From: Caldilinea sp.
GTDB taxonomy: Bacteria > Chloroflexota > Anaerolineae > Caldilineales > Caldilineaceae
Direction: 5' to 3'
Assembly: GCA_026389955.1 (NCBI GenBank)
Contig: JAPLGY010000163.1
Location: 1-6,507 of the forward strand
DNA: 6,507 bases
Shown: piece by piece, positions 1-6,507 of the stretch
Layout: the number at the start of each line of letters is the position of its first letter
Numbering within the stretch: the stretch's first letter is position 1
The notes under the pieces: generated by a model
Database searches by the model: none
What the model was told of the DNA's origin: nothing
The model's input: the letters and a program-made list of their open reading frames with translations, nothing else
Position numbers and translations under genes: made by a program

Positions 1-180
1 CTTCTCCAGCGGTTTGAAGGAGCTGACCAGCAGCCAGACAAAGGCAAGTGCCATCACCACAGCCCCGATCGACAAAATTGCGACGATCAGGAAGCGCCAC
101 AGCCGCCTTTCCCAGACAACCCTGTGCAAGGGGGGCCAGAAACCAGCCTCCGAAGAAGTCACACGCTGTTTTTGTGCCAT
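1..180 (-). CDS. MalG-type carbohydrate ABC transporter permease (N-terminal part, runs off the window)
   Basis: Reading leftward from the ATG at 180-178 gives 60 residues before the window ends: a hydrophilic start (MAQKQRVTSSEAG), a basic stretch (WERRLWRF), then one transmembrane segment at about residues 30-52, ending in the VSSFKPLEK motif. A hydrophobic helix followed by SSFKP and an acidic residue is characteristic of the second inner-membrane permease (MalG/UgpE-like) of CUT1 sugar importers. The start codon lies one base after the TGA of the upstream permease, so the two are almost certainly translationally coupled; a GAGG about 12 nt upstream could serve as ribosome site. The protein would form the translocation pore with the MalF-type partner. 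The EAA loop and remaining helices are outside the window, so substrate class rests on the neighbours. Confidence 0.9.
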   Translation of the reverse strand, partial: MAQKQRVTSSEAGFWPPLHRVVWERRLWRFLIVAILSIGAVVMALAFVWLLVSSFKPLEK

Positions 181-181
181 A

Positions 182-1099
182 TCAATGCGCATCCTCGTAG
201 TGCACGCGACTGCCCACATATTTGAAAACAAACAAGGTCAGCCCAACGACGACCAAGAACAACACCCAGGCCAACGCCGCCGCATAGCCCATCTTCAGAT
301 TTTGAAAAGCGTTCTGATACATATACAGAACGTAGACCAACGTCGCATTCTGGGGCCCGCCGTTGGTCACCAGACGTGCTATCGTGAAGACCTGGAACGA
401 ACCAATGATCCCGATGATCAGGTTGAAAAAAATGACCGGAGAGACCAGGGGGATCGTGATGTGGCGCAGCTTGGCCAGCCGGCCTGCCCCGTCAATCTCC
501 GCCGCTTCGTAGAAAACGTCTGGGATCCCCTGCAGGCCTGCCAGATAGATCACCATACCGCTGCCAAATCCCCACAAGGCGACCAGAATCAGCGCCGGCA
601 ACGCCCATTCTGGCTGCTGCAGCCAGGCGATCTTGGGCAGCCCCAACGCCCGCAGGGCGACGTTGGCCAGCCCATACTCAGTGTTGAAGATCCAGGCCCA
701 CAGCACGGCGTTGGCCACAGCCGGGACGATGCTGGGCAGATAGTAGATCGTTCGGAAGAGGCTGATGCCCCGGATTTTGGTGTTCAACAGCAGGGCCAGG
801 CCAAACCCCAAAACCAACCCGACCGGCACCGAGACCAACGTGTAGGTGGTCGTCACCGACAGCGAGGTCCAGAACCGGTCGTCCTCCCACATGCTGACCA
901 GGTGCTTTGCCCCCACATATTTGGGCGGTGCAATCAGATTCCAGTCGTGGACGGTCAACCAGAGGGCTACACCTGCCGGCACCAGAAACCAAAGCAGAAA
1001 GCCCAGGATGAAGGGCGAGATAAAAATATAGCCCGTCAGGGTGCGCCGCCCAGCCAGTGTACGCGGCAAAAATCGATCAAACCAGTGTGTAGCCATCAT
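182..1099 (-). CDS. MalF/UgpA-type carbohydrate ABC transporter permease
   Basis: A complete 305-residue inner-membrane permease of the binding-protein-dependent (CUT1) sugar importer type. Six hydrophobic segments are visible at about residues 22-46, 78-104, 115-137, 165-187, 220-240 and 272-292. The cytoplasmic EAA loop that docks the ATPase is intact at about 197-219 ([10 protein letters not shown], then ITIPLVSP). Other family hallmarks are the YLPSIVP stretch near 120 and TNGGP near 245-249. The length is normal for the family. Two ATGs are adjacent (1099 and 1096) and I see no strong Shine-Dalgarno site, so the start could be either. It lies downstream of the sugar-binding protein gene and one base upstream of the MalG-type gene, consistent with an operon. 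The transported sugar cannot be read from the sequence. Confidence 0.96.
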   Translation of the reverse strand: MMATHWFDRFLPRTLAGRRTLTGYIFISPFILGFLLWFLVPAGVALWLTVHDWNLIAPPKYVGAKHLVSMWEDDRFWTSLSVTTTYTLVSVPVGLVLGFGLALLLNTKIRGISLFRTIYYLPSIVPAVANAVLWAWIFNTEYGLANVALRALGLPKIAWLQQPEWALPALILVALWGFGSGMVIYLAGLQGIPDVFYEAAEIDGAGRLAKLRHITIPLVSPVIFFNLIIGIIGSFQVFTIARLVTNGGPQNATLVYVLYMYQNAFQNLKMGYAAALAWVLFLVVVGLTLFVFKYVGSRVHYEDAH

Positions 1100-1142
1100 G
1101 CATCGGTTGTCTTTGCGGATCAGAGACGCAGTTGATCAGAGA

Positions 1143-1172
1143 CCCCCAGGACCGGGCGCCTGGTCCTGGGGG
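1143..1172 (-). repeat. Perfect 11-bp GC-rich hairpin upstream of the permease gene
   Basis: Positions 1143-1153 (CCCCCAGGACC) are the exact reverse complement of 1162-1172, with an 8-nt loop. As RNA on the minus strand this is a very stable stem-loop, ending 43 nt before the permease start. No run of T follows it, so it does not look like a complete intrinsic terminator. Such hairpins between binding-protein and permease genes are known in other importers to stabilise the upstream mRNA or reduce read-through, so that binding protein exceeds permease. That role here is inference. Confidence 0.75.
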
Positions 1173-1180
1173 ACCTTCAA

Positions 1181-1206
1181 GGCGGGGATGCCTGGACACC
1201 CCCGCC
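1181..1206 (-). repeat. Second hairpin just after the binding-protein stop codon
   Basis: GGCGGGG at 1181-1187 is the reverse complement of CCCCGCC at 1200-1206; two more pairs form inside after a mismatch (1189-1190 with 1197-1198), leaving a 6-nt loop. On the minus-strand transcript it begins 12 nt after the binding-protein TGA and is directly followed by the 1143-1172 hairpin. The pair probably acts as a processing, stabilising or attenuating element. No poly-T follows. Confidence 0.6.
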
Positions 1207-1218
1207 TCCCAGTGTACC

Positions 1219-2613
1219 TCAGCCCTGCACGGCATCCTGCAGGATTTTGTTGGCGTTCGGCACGGCCTCGGCCATGGCCTGCTCCGCCGTGGCGTCGCCG
1301 ACCCAGATCTTGTCCATAGCTGGCGTCAGAATCTGATTGGCCTCGGCCCAGCCGGGCGGCTGGTAGAGAACACGGCCGTACCCGGTCAGGAACTTGGTCG
1401 GGATGTCCACATAGCCGTCTGGATGGACCCCTTCGGTGATCCAGTTGGTCAGCCCCTGTTCTGTCATCAGGTCGGTCTGGCTTGGCAGCCACAACCCGAT
1501 CTTGCAAAATTGGGTCTGGTAGAAGGGTGTCGACAAGAAGCGCACCCACTGCCAGGCCGCTTCCGGGTGTTTGGTCGAAGCAAAGCCAGAGTGCAGATGG
1601 GCCTGCATGTCGGTGCCGGTCTTGGCCGACATCCCTGGCAGCGCGGCAGTGCCCAAGGTCGGGTTGATCTTGTGCATCCAGGAGAGCGCCCACGAACCGT
1701 CGACGGCCATCGCCAGCTTGCCCGTCTCCAGCATCTGGGTGTTGCTCATTCCCAGCGCCTGCATGGCGGTCCCTGCCGGGTTGACCCGGTGTTTGAGCAC
1801 CAGATCTGCCACGTTCTGCAGCGCCTCGACCGCAGCAGGCTGGTCCAGGGCCAGCAGCCCGGTGCTGGAGTCGATCCAGTAGCCGTTGTTGCCGACGATG
1901 GCAGAGTGCAGCGGAATGGTCCAGTGCGGCCAGTCGACGCCGTAGCGGTCGATGTTGTCCGGGTCAAAGCCGCTGTCGGTCGGGTGGTTGCCGTTGACAT
2001 CGCGGGTCAATGCAATGGCCACCTCGACAAAGCGATCCCAGCTCCAGGCCTGTTCGGGGTCGTTGCTCGGCGGCTCGATCCCTTCTTCCGCAAAGATGTC
2101 GGCGTTGTAATAGATGTGGGGAGCCACCCAGCAGGATCCGATCCCATACCACTTCCCCTCCTGTGAGCAGCGCTCCCGCTCCTGGGGCTCGATAAAATAG
2201 TTCTCAGCGCCCAGCAGCGGGTCGGCGGTCAGTGGGTCGGTGATGTCCAACAGCAACCCATCTCGGATGAAGGTGCGGTAGATATCGGAGCCGACAAAAG
2301 CGGTGTCGGGCGGTGTGCCGGCGGCAATATCGGTGAGCAGTTTCTCCAGATAATTCTCCGGCGTGTGCAGCCAGGTGACCTTGACGGTCTCCTGCTCTGA
2401 CTCGAACTGGGCGATCGCGGATTTTACGCCCTCGTCTTCCTCGGTTGCGCCCCACCCCATGAAGGTGATCTCCGTGCGCCCCGCGCTCGGTGCAGCAGCC
2501 TGCCCACCAGCAGGGGCAGCGCCCGGTGCACAGGCGGCCAGCAAAGCAAGCCCGGTCAAGCTGGCGCTCGCCTGCAGGAAGTGACGACGCGATAAGGTGT
2601 TTTTGGTTTGCAT
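1219..2613 (-). CDS. Tat-exported lipoprotein sugar-binding protein of an ABC importer (SBP family 1)
   Basis: A 464-residue extracellular solute-binding protein of the MalE/UgpB type (SBP_bac_1). It captures a carbohydrate outside the membrane and delivers it to the two permeases encoded downstream. The N-terminus has a twin-arginine motif SRRHFLQ (residues 8-14), a hydrophobic stretch, and a lipobox LAAC with acceptor Cys28, so the mature protein should be lipid-anchored. A linker rich in Ala, Pro and Gly (about 29-46) precedes the first strand, TEITFMGWG. The fold region has typical pieces such as DIAAGTPPD and the many Trp and Tyr residues expected in a sugar cleft. The ORF stays open to 2859, but the ATG at 2613 gives the signal peptide at the very start and has AGGGGAG (2631-2625) 11 nt upstream. 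The gene leads the importer operon. The ligand is not identifiable from sequence. Confidence 0.95.
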   Translation of the reverse strand: MQTKNTLSRRHFLQASASLTGLALLAACAPGAAPAGGQAAAPSAGRTEITFMGWGATEEDEGVKSAIAQFESEQETVKVTWLHTPENYLEKLLTDIAAGTPPDTAFVGSDIYRTFIRDGLLLDITDPLTADPLLGAENYFIEPQERERCSQEGKWYGIGSCWVAPHIYYNADIFAEEGIEPPSNDPEQAWSWDRFVEVAIALTRDVNGNHPTDSGFDPDNIDRYGVDWPHWTIPLHSAIVGNNGYWIDSSTGLLALDQPAAVEALQNVADLVLKHRVNPAGTAMQALGMSNTQMLETGKLAMAVDGSWALSWMHKINPTLGTAALPGMSAKTGTDMQAHLHSGFASTKHPEAAWQWVRFLSTPFYQTQFCKIGLWLPSQTDLMTEQGLTNWITEGVHPDGYVDIPTKFLTGYGRVLYQPPGWAEANQILTPAMDKIWVGDATAEQAMAEAVPNANKILQDAVQG

Positions 2614-2624
2614 ACAGCTTTCTT

Positions 2625-2631
2625 CTCCCCT
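2625..2631 (-). promoter_or_regulatory. Ribosome binding site of the sugar-binding protein gene
   Basis: On the minus strand this reads AGGGGAG, 11 nt before the ATG at 2613. It supports that start over the longer open frame reaching 2859, and is the clearest Shine-Dalgarno site on the importer side. Confidence 0.6.
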
Positions 2632-2743
2632 GATTCCTCTGAACAAAAATGCACGCTGCTGAGACAGAAACAAACTCGCCTGGCAGCAGAACGTCAGCGC
2701 CCTGCAGCCAAACGCCCCACACACAGCCCACCTCCACCAGATT

Positions 2744-2770
2744 TTGTCACTTTGGAGTCCGTGGTACACT
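2744..2770 (+). promoter_or_regulatory. Candidate promoter for the regulator gene
   Basis: TTGTCA at 2744-2749 matches five of six bases of a sigma-70-type -35 box. TACACT at 2765-2770 matches four of six of a -10 box and is preceded by TGG, an extended -10. The spacer is 15 bp, shorter than ideal. Transcription would start near 2777, giving a leader of roughly 57 nt before the GTG start at 2834. A promoter here argues against translation from the in-frame TTG at 2744. Confidence 0.35.
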
Positions 2771-2774
2771 GTAC
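2764..2774. repeat. Short palindrome overlapping the candidate -10 box
   Basis: GTACACTGTAC has perfect 5-bp arms (GTACA / TGTAC) around one central base. It overlaps the candidate -10 at 2765-2770, a position from which a bound dimeric repressor could block the plus-strand promoter. At only 11 bp it could be chance. Confidence 0.35.
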
Positions 2775-2800
2775 GCCAAAGTCCTGTCTTCGGCAAGCAG

Positions 2801-2821
2801 TTTTGTGCCATTTTTGTGCCA
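2801..2821 (+). repeat. Two direct copies of TTTTGTGCCA, 11 bp apart
   Basis: The 10-mer TTTTGTGCCA occurs at 2801-2810 and again at 2812-2821, a repeat period of 11 bp, close to one helical turn. It lies in the presumed leader of the regulator gene, ending 12 bp before its GTG start. The spacing would suit a protein binding two tandem half-sites on one face of the DNA, possibly for autoregulation. That is inference. Confidence 0.5.
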
Positions 2822-2833
2822 GAGATTGCCAAC

Positions 2834-4138
2834 GTGAACGAAAAAGAGCTGACCGACAACAGCCCTGACCACCAGACAGAGGCTTTTCAGAACGATGTGC
2901 GCACAGCCCTGACCCACCTGTACGACAATGCGTTTCTGCAGAGCCACCCTCTGACCTTGCTGCTGGCCAGCAGCGCTCCGGGCGATCGCCTGACACAGGC
3001 CCAGGCGCTGCGGCGTCTTCTGCTGGACTGCATCGAGCGGCTGCGCCCGCAGCCGATGGCCCCCAGCGATGCTGCTCGCGCCTACGCAGTGCTGACCTAC
3101 CGCTGCGTCGACGGGCTGACGATCGAAGAGATCGAACGGAAGCTGGGGCTGAGCCGGCGCCAGACCTATCGGGAGTGGACCAAAGGAATCGAGGCCATTG
3201 CCAGCCAGCTCCGGGATCTTCTGCAGCCAGCCCCTTCCCGCTCGGCCCCAGCGGCGCTTCTGCCGCCGACACGCCAGGAGCTGGCAGAAGCTGAGCTGGC
3301 CCGGCTCAGCCAGGAAGCACGCTGCGAGGCGCTCGACCTCAACGAAGTCCTGCAGGGGGTCTGCCATCTGCTGGGCTCACGGCTGCAAAGCCGCAGGATC
3401 GACATGACGGTGAACGAGTTGTCCACCGCACCCCCTCTTCTGGCTGACCGCACGCTGCTCAGACAGGCGCTGCTGAATCTCTTGAGCCACGCGCTCGACG
3501 TGCTGCCGGCTGGCACCCGTCTGACGATCGAGAGCACAGAACAGGCTGGCTCGCTCCAGATTCTGCTGCGCCAGACCTCCCGCCCGCAGCCGATGGAAGA
3601 GCCCTCTGCCTCCCCCACCCCGCTGCGCGAAGGGGTCGCTCTGACCGTTGCACAGTCGCTGATCGGCGCCCAAAATGGCCGTCTGACCCTTTATGGGATA
3701 CCCGACTTCTGGTCTGCGGAGATCGTACTCCCCACCGCCCAGGCACCGACAGTTCTGATCGTCGACGACAACCAGGCACTGGTCGACCTCTTCCAACGCT
3801 ACCTTGCAGGCCACCGCATCGTCGTCGCCGGGGTCTACCGAGGCGATGCCGTGCTCGAAGCCGTACGCCAGCTGCACCCGCAGCTGATCTTGCTGGATGT
3901 CATGATGCCCCACCAGGATGGGTGGGAAGTCTTGCAGAGCCTGCGCCAGGCAGGGGTGGCCGTTCCCATTCTCGTCTGTTCGGTGCTGCGCGAGCATGAA
4001 CTGGCGCTGGCACTGGGCGCCAACGACACCCTGGTCAAACCGGTCAGCCAGCCAGCGCTGCTAGACGCGCTGCGGCGTTGGCTGGGGACATTGTCCCCAC
4101 TTGATGGATCGCATTCAACGCCATTTCGATCAGCTTGA
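2834..4138 (+). CDS. Atypical response regulator: HTH domain, degenerate GHKL ATPase, C-terminal receiver
   Basis: A 434-residue cytoplasmic protein. Residues about 83-125 form a helix-turn-helix resembling sigma factor region 4 ([21 protein letters not shown]). Residues about 168-300 resemble a histidine-kinase ATPase domain ([24 protein letters not shown]), but it has decayed: the N-box Asn is His219, the DxGxG box is absent (RQTSRP instead), and there is no phosphorylatable H-box. The receiver (about 305-418) looks functional: acidic pair D311/D312, phosphoacceptor D355 in LLDVMMP, Ser383 and K402 in VKP. It probably binds DNA or RNA polymerase under control of phosphorylation. I chose GTG at 2834; the frame is open back to a TTG at 2744 and an in-frame GTG at 2816, but both leave junk-like N-termini. 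The ribosome site is weak (AGAG at 2821-2824). The last 31 codons overlap the convergent kinase gene, its likely partner. Confidence 0.85.
   Translation: MNEKELTDNSPDHQTEAFQNDVRTALTHLYDNAFLQSHPLTLLLASSAPGDRLTQAQALRRLLLDCIERLRPQPMAPSDAARAYAVLTYRCVDGLTIEEIERKLGLSRRQTYREWTKGIEAIASQLRDLLQPAPSRSAPAALLPPTRQELAEAELARLSQEARCEALDLNEVLQGVCHLLGSRLQSRRIDMTVNELSTAPPLLADRTLLRQALLNLLSHALDVLPAGTRLTIESTEQAGSLQILLRQTSRPQPMEEPSASPTPLREGVALTVAQSLIGAQNGRLTLYGIPDFWSAEIVLPTAQAPTVLIVDDNQALVDLFQRYLAGHRIVVAGVYRGDAVLEAVRQLHPQLILLDVMMPHQDGWEVLQSLRQAGVAVPILVCSVLREHELALALGANDTLVKPVSQPALLDALRRWLGTLSPLDGSHSTPFRSA
4044..4138. other. Convergent 95-bp overlap of the kinase and regulator coding ends
   Basis: The kinase stop (TGA, complement of 4044-4046) lies inside the regulator gene, whose own stop is at 4136-4138. 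The same 95 bp therefore encode the last helix and tail of the regulator's receiver on the plus strand and the kinase C-terminus on the minus strand. Transcripts of both genes would be antisense over this stretch and beyond. Confidence 0.85.
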
Positions 4139-6239
4139 GCAGTTCTCCCAGGGTGAAGCCAGAGGCACTGCAGAGGCGAAGCTCCCCTTCGATCGGGGCA
4201 ATCTCCTGTTCGGGGCTGCGCACCGAGACCACGACCACCGGGATCGCAGCCAACGCAGGCGATCCGCGCAGCACCTCGATAAATTGTTGGCCTCCCATCC
4301 CAGGCATGTGCAGATCGACAAAGACAATGTCGGGCGGCTGCCGGGCAGCGATCCTCAGTGCTTCGCCGCCCTCGAAGGCCTCCAGGACATGGACGTCCGG
4401 CACCAGCGACCGCAGCATTCGCCCGATCAGCCGGACAATGTGGGGATCGTCGTCTACCACCAGAACGGCATGGGGCCGACAGCCGAGCCGGGCCAGCACA
4501 TACGCCACGTCCTCTCGGGTCACCGGCTTGGGCAGGTAATCGCTGGCGCCCAGCGACAGACCGTACTGGTGTACGCTGGGCAGTGGCGTCACCAGCAACG
4601 GCAAAGCGTCAACAACCTCGCTCTCGGCAGCCAGCCGCTTCCATTCTGCGATCCGGCTGCTTTCTACAATCGCCAGGTCCGGGATCGACTGGCGCAGCAG
4701 CTGCTGGACAGCCCCGACATTCTCGGCCAGCACAAAGTCACAGCTGTCGATCTGCCTGCGCAGCAGCGTCAGAGCGCGGACGTCGTCGTGCAGCACGAGG
4801 GCCAACGGACGGGCCTTCGCATCGTGCAGCGCCTGCGGAATTCGCACCTTGGAGAGCGGCAGCAGCCCCTGGGTGCTCGGGCGCGGCAGCGCAAACCCCA
4901 CGGTCGTCCCTTTGTCCACCACGCTGTCGATCCAGATCCGCCCCTGATGGAGCTCGACAAATTTCTTGCTGACCGCCAACCCCAACCCGCTGCCGTGCGT
5001 CAGCTCCTCTTCGTCCAGACGGTCAAATGCCTCAAAGGCCCGGTTCAACTTTTCAGGCGCAATCCCACGTCCGCTGTCCTGCACCAAAATCGTCACCTCT
5101 GTCTCGGAGAGCACGGTGGCGATCCGCACCCACCCCTGTTCGGTGTAACGCATCGCATTGGTGAGCAGGTTGAGCAAAACCTGGCGAATCCGCACCCGAT
5201 CCAGGTCGACCGGGCACGCCGAAGAGGCTCTTTCCAGCTGCAGATCGAGGTGGCGCGCCTCTGCCAGCCCACGCACAATCTCAGCGGTTTCCTGCAACAA
5301 GACATCGAGGTCAACACGTTCCTTTTGCAACACAAAACGCCCCGACTCGATCTGTGACAGGTCCAGCACATCGTTGATCAAGTCCAACAGATGGCGCGAG
5401 CTTCGATAGATCGCCAGCATATCCCCGCGGTACTCCCGCGGCAGCGGGCTGCCGCCATAACTCTCCGGGGCAGTCGTCATCATTTCACTGAAGCCTACGA
5501 TCAGGTTGAGCGGGGTACGCAGTTCGTGGCTCACATTGGCGACAAATTCCGATTTGAAACGATAGGCCTTTTCGGCAGCCTCCTGGGCAAAGGCCAGCGC
5601 ACGGTTGCTGCGTTCGAGCCGAGAGAGCGCCAGATCCAGGCTGTGCAACACGCGCTGCAGCTCAGAGCGGTGGTCGCGCGCCTCCTCGGCGCTGCGCTGG
5701 GCATGTTCAGTCATGTTCAATGCCCATTCCAATGCAGTGAACAGCCTGCGGGTGCTCAGCCAGGCAGTGACAGCGGTCAGCACCGTCAACAGCACAGGCG
5801 GGACCCGTTCTTGCAGGGGGACCCCCTCCCCCATCGCCAGAATGGCCGCCAGCACAGCTACCGTCGCCGCTCCCAGCCCCACCGGCCGCGTGAGCGGTGC
5901 CGCAACCAACACGACCAGCAGATAGAGCATCAACAGACTGCTGTCGCCGTAGGTCGACACAACGATGCCAATCGCAGCCAACAAACCGGCAAGATAGACC
6001 GCAACCGCCACCTGCTGATAGGTTCTGGCCAGTGTGTAGGCTGTAAAACTGAAAAGAGCCGTGATCCCCAGCAGCAGATAGCCTTGCGCCACACGGCTGC
6101 TGTCAAAGAGCCCCAAAAAACTGGTCCACCCCCACGCCAGAACCAGAGTTGTCACCAACAGAATCTGAAGTGCTTCGCCGACAAACTCGGCAAAGACCCT
6201 GTTTCTCTCCGCGCCCTGCCGCTCCGCCTGTTGCTCCAT
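4044..6239 (-). CDS. Membrane hybrid histidine kinase with two atypical receiver domains
   Basis: A 731-residue sensor kinase. About six transmembrane segments fill residues 22-165 with little extracytoplasmic sequence, so the signal is probably sensed within or at the membrane. A coiled coil (about 171-225) leads to a HisKA domain with phosphorylatable H238 (SHELRTPLN) and an intact ATPase domain: N361, D388SGRG, F-box near 402-408 and G416SGLG. Two receivers follow. Receiver 1 (about 477-588) keeps D485/D486, T551 and K571 but has Glu526 in place of the phosphoacceptor Asp. Receiver 2 (about 591-712) has D596-598, D642 (VDLHMP) and S672, but Ser693-Gly replaces the conserved Lys-Pro. The ATG at 6239 is chosen because GGGAGGG lies 9 nt upstream; earlier in-frame ATGs (6260, 6407) lack a ribosome site. 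The 3' end overlaps the convergent regulator gene. The stimulus is unknown. Confidence 0.93.
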   Translation of the reverse strand: MEQQAERQGAERNRVFAEFVGEALQILLVTTLVLAWGWTSFLGLFDSSRVAQGYLLLGITALFSFTAYTLARTYQQVAVAVYLAGLLAAIGIVVSTYGDSSLLMLYLLVVLVAAPLTRPVGLGAATVAVLAAILAMGEGVPLQERVPPVLLTVLTAVTAWLSTRRLFTALEWALNMTEHAQRSAEEARDHRSELQRVLHSLDLALSRLERSNRALAFAQEAAEKAYRFKSEFVANVSHELRTPLNLIVGFSEMMTTAPESYGGSPLPREYRGDMLAIYRSSRHLLDLINDVLDLSQIESGRFVLQKERVDLDVLLQETAEIVRGLAEARHLDLQLERASSACPVDLDRVRIRQVLLNLLTNAMRYTEQGWVRIATVLSETEVTILVQDSGRGIAPEKLNRAFEAFDRLDEEELTHGSGLGLAVSKKFVELHQGRIWIDSVVDKGTTVGFALPRPSTQGLLPLSKVRIPQALHDAKARPLALVLHDDVRALTLLRRQIDSCDFVLAENVGAVQQLLRQSIPDLAIVESSRIAEWKRLAAESEVVDALPLLVTPLPSVHQYGLSLGASDYLPKPVTREDVAYVLARLGCRPHAVLVVDDDPHIVRLIGRMLRSLVPDVHVLEAFEGGEALRIAARQPPDIVFVDLHMPGMGGQQFIEVLRGSPALAAIPVVVVSVRSPEQEIAPIEGELRLCSASGFTLGELLKLIEMALNAIHQVGTMSPANAAARLAALAG
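4084..4098. repeat. Perfect palindrome inside the convergent overlap
   Basis: GGGGACATTGTCCCC has 7-bp arms around one base; as RNA it can fold a 6-bp GC-rich stem with a 3-nt loop on either strand. It sits in the middle of the overlap where converging polymerases meet, so it could weakly pause or end transcription both ways, though no T-run follows. It is also coding on both strands, so codon constraint may explain it. Confidence 0.5.
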
Positions 6240-6248
6240 GACACCTTG

Positions 6249-6255
6249 CCCTCCC
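6249..6255 (-). promoter_or_regulatory. Ribosome binding site deciding the kinase start
   Basis: On the minus strand this reads GGGAGGG, 9 nt before the ATG at 6239. No comparable site precedes the upstream in-frame ATG at 6260, which would itself lie within the spacing region. It therefore supports a start at MEQQAERQ. Confidence 0.65.
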
Positions 6256-6264
6256 AGCATAGCC

Positions 6265-6280
6265 GCTCGTCCAGGCGAGC
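6265..6280. repeat. Small stem-loop in the kinase leader
   Basis: GCTCG (6265-6269) and CGAGC (6276-6280) form a 5-bp GC-rich stem with a 6-nt loop, upstream of the kinase ribosome site. It is short and may be chance. Confidence 0.25.
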
Positions 6281-6315
6281 AGAAGTCAATCGGCAATGAT
6301 GGCGCAACACAGCAC

Positions 6316-6341
6316 AGAGAGCGATTTTCAAATCGCTCTCT
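6316..6341 (-). terminator. Perfect 12-bp inverted repeat, probable terminator of the upstream gene
   Basis: AGAGAGCGATTT (6316-6327) is exactly the reverse complement of 6330-6341, separated by two bases. As RNA it forms a stem of about 10-11 bp with a small loop. It starts 31 nt after the stop of the upstream minus-strand gene and 77 bp before the kinase start, a good position for a terminator. The downstream minus-strand sequence is only moderately T-rich (TGTGCTGTGTTG), so termination may be partial. The alternative is an operator for the kinase gene. Confidence 0.5.
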
Positions 6342-6372
6342 AAAACCACCGGCTGATTTGCGCCGACGTGTA

Positions 6373-6507
6373 CTAATCGGCCAGCAGCTGCCGAGCCAGC
6401 CACGCACAGCCCAGCAGCGCGCCGTCGGTGTCCAGCTGATTTTGCAGAATGCGCACCCGGGAACCTACCGAGCGAAACGAGTGGTGGGGGACGGTTCGGC
6501 GTGCGGG
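6373..6507 (-). CDS. C-terminal end of a probable ROK-family sugar kinase (partial)
   Basis: Reading leftward from the window edge, an open frame of 44 residues ends at a TAG (complement of 6373-6375). Its end, [22 protein letters not shown], resembles the C-terminus of ROK-family glucokinases, where a strand is followed by a LGNDAG-like turn and a helix beginning IGGAW or IGAA. ROK proteins phosphorylate glucose-type sugars or act as sugar-responsive repressors, which fits beside a sugar importer. The catalytic and zinc-binding motifs lie outside the window, so the assignment rests on this short tail alone. The gene would be transcribed in the same direction as the kinase, with an inverted repeat between them. 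Confidence 0.5.
   Translation of the reverse strand, partial: PARRTVPHHSFRSVGSRVRILQNQLDTDGALLGCAWLARQLLAD

Larger units (their letters stand above)
2614..2833. other. Divergent intergenic region between importer operon and regulator gene
   Basis: This 220-bp gap separates the leftward binding-protein gene from the rightward regulator and must hold at least one promoter in each direction. On the plus strand I see one reasonable promoter candidate (listed separately). On the minus strand I found no convincing -35/-10 pair for the importer; the best pieces are isolated. A weak inverted pair CTGCTG (2656-2661) and CAGCAG (2684-2689) could fold in the leader of the binding-protein mRNA. No RNA gene or open frame with its own start is supported here. 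Confidence 0.6.

Noticed and set aside
169..180. TTTTTGTGCCAT similar to the 2801-2821 repeats
   Set aside because: It simply encodes the first residues of the permease on the minus strand; the match is most likely chance.
14..1135. Long plus-strand open frame (373 codons) opposite the permease
   Set aside because: It is antisense to a clear MalF-type permease, is rich in Gln, Arg, Asp and Pro with no recognisable domain, and follows from GC-rich codon use on the other strand.
1132..2166. Plus-strand open frame (344 codons) opposite the binding-protein gene
   Set aside because: It is a shadow of the well-supported solute-binding protein; composition is biased and no motif is visible.
2744..2833. 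TTG start at 2744 for the regulator
   Set aside because: The added 30 residues look non-coding and would occupy the candidate promoter and repeat region; GTG at 2834 is more plausible, though the ribosome site is weak.
2614..2859. N-terminal extension of the binding-protein frame upstream of 2613
   Set aside because: It would bury the Tat/lipoprotein signal 82 residues inside the protein and has no supporting ribosome site; the ATG at 2613 explains the signal peptide.
4101..5357. Plus-strand open frame (418 codons) opposite the kinase
   Set aside because: It lies antisense to intact receiver and ATPase motifs, with low-complexity Gln/Arg/His-rich translation, so it is a shadow frame.
5391..6299. 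Plus-strand open frame (302 codons) opposite the kinase N-terminus
   Set aside because: It is antisense to the HisKA and transmembrane region, with Gln/Arg-rich translation and no domain.
1..6507. CRISPR array, tRNA/rRNA gene, insertion sequence or phage genes
   Set aside because: I saw no regularly spaced repeats, no tRNA-like cloverleaf, no transposase and no flanking terminal repeats; the window is filled by transporter and signalling genes.

Overview
This 6.5-kb, GC-rich bacterial window carries part of a carbohydrate ABC importer operon next to a two-gene signalling module. The mix suggests Chloroflexota (Anaerolineae/Caldilineae-like). The clues are a Tat-type SRRxFLQ lipoprotein signal on the sugar-binding protein, a regulator fusing a sigma-region-4-like helix-turn-helix, a decayed GHKL domain and a receiver, and a hybrid kinase with two atypical receivers. 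This placement is inferred from protein style, not from a marker gene.

Layout from left to right: (1) Positions 1-180, minus strand, hold the N-terminus of a MalG-type permease that leaves the window. (2) 182-1099, minus, is a complete MalF-type permease. (3) 1219-2613, minus, is a complete Tat/lipoprotein sugar-binding protein. Transcription runs binding protein, then permease 1, then permease 2, with two GC-rich hairpins in the gap after the binding-protein gene. (4) 2614-2833 is a divergent intergenic region with a candidate promoter, a small palindrome and a 10-bp direct repeat. (5) 2834-4138, plus, is the HTH / degenerate ATPase / receiver regulator. (6) 4044-6239, minus, is a six-TM hybrid histidine kinase that converges on the regulator and overlaps it tail-to-tail by 95 bp. 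(7) 6240-6372 is an intergenic region with a perfect 12-bp inverted repeat. (8) 6373-6507, minus, is the C-terminal tail of a probable ROK-family sugar kinase.

Together the genes look like a sugar-uptake locus (importer, possibly a sugar kinase) with a membrane sensor kinase and a DNA-binding receiver protein that may regulate it. No ABC ATPase or glycoside hydrolase is inside the window. The link between the signalling pair and the importer rests on gene position only. The strongest points for follow-up are the convergent coding overlap with its internal palindrome, the complementary loss of key residues in the kinase's two receivers, the decayed ATPase in the regulator, and the tandem hairpins between the binding-protein and permease genes.
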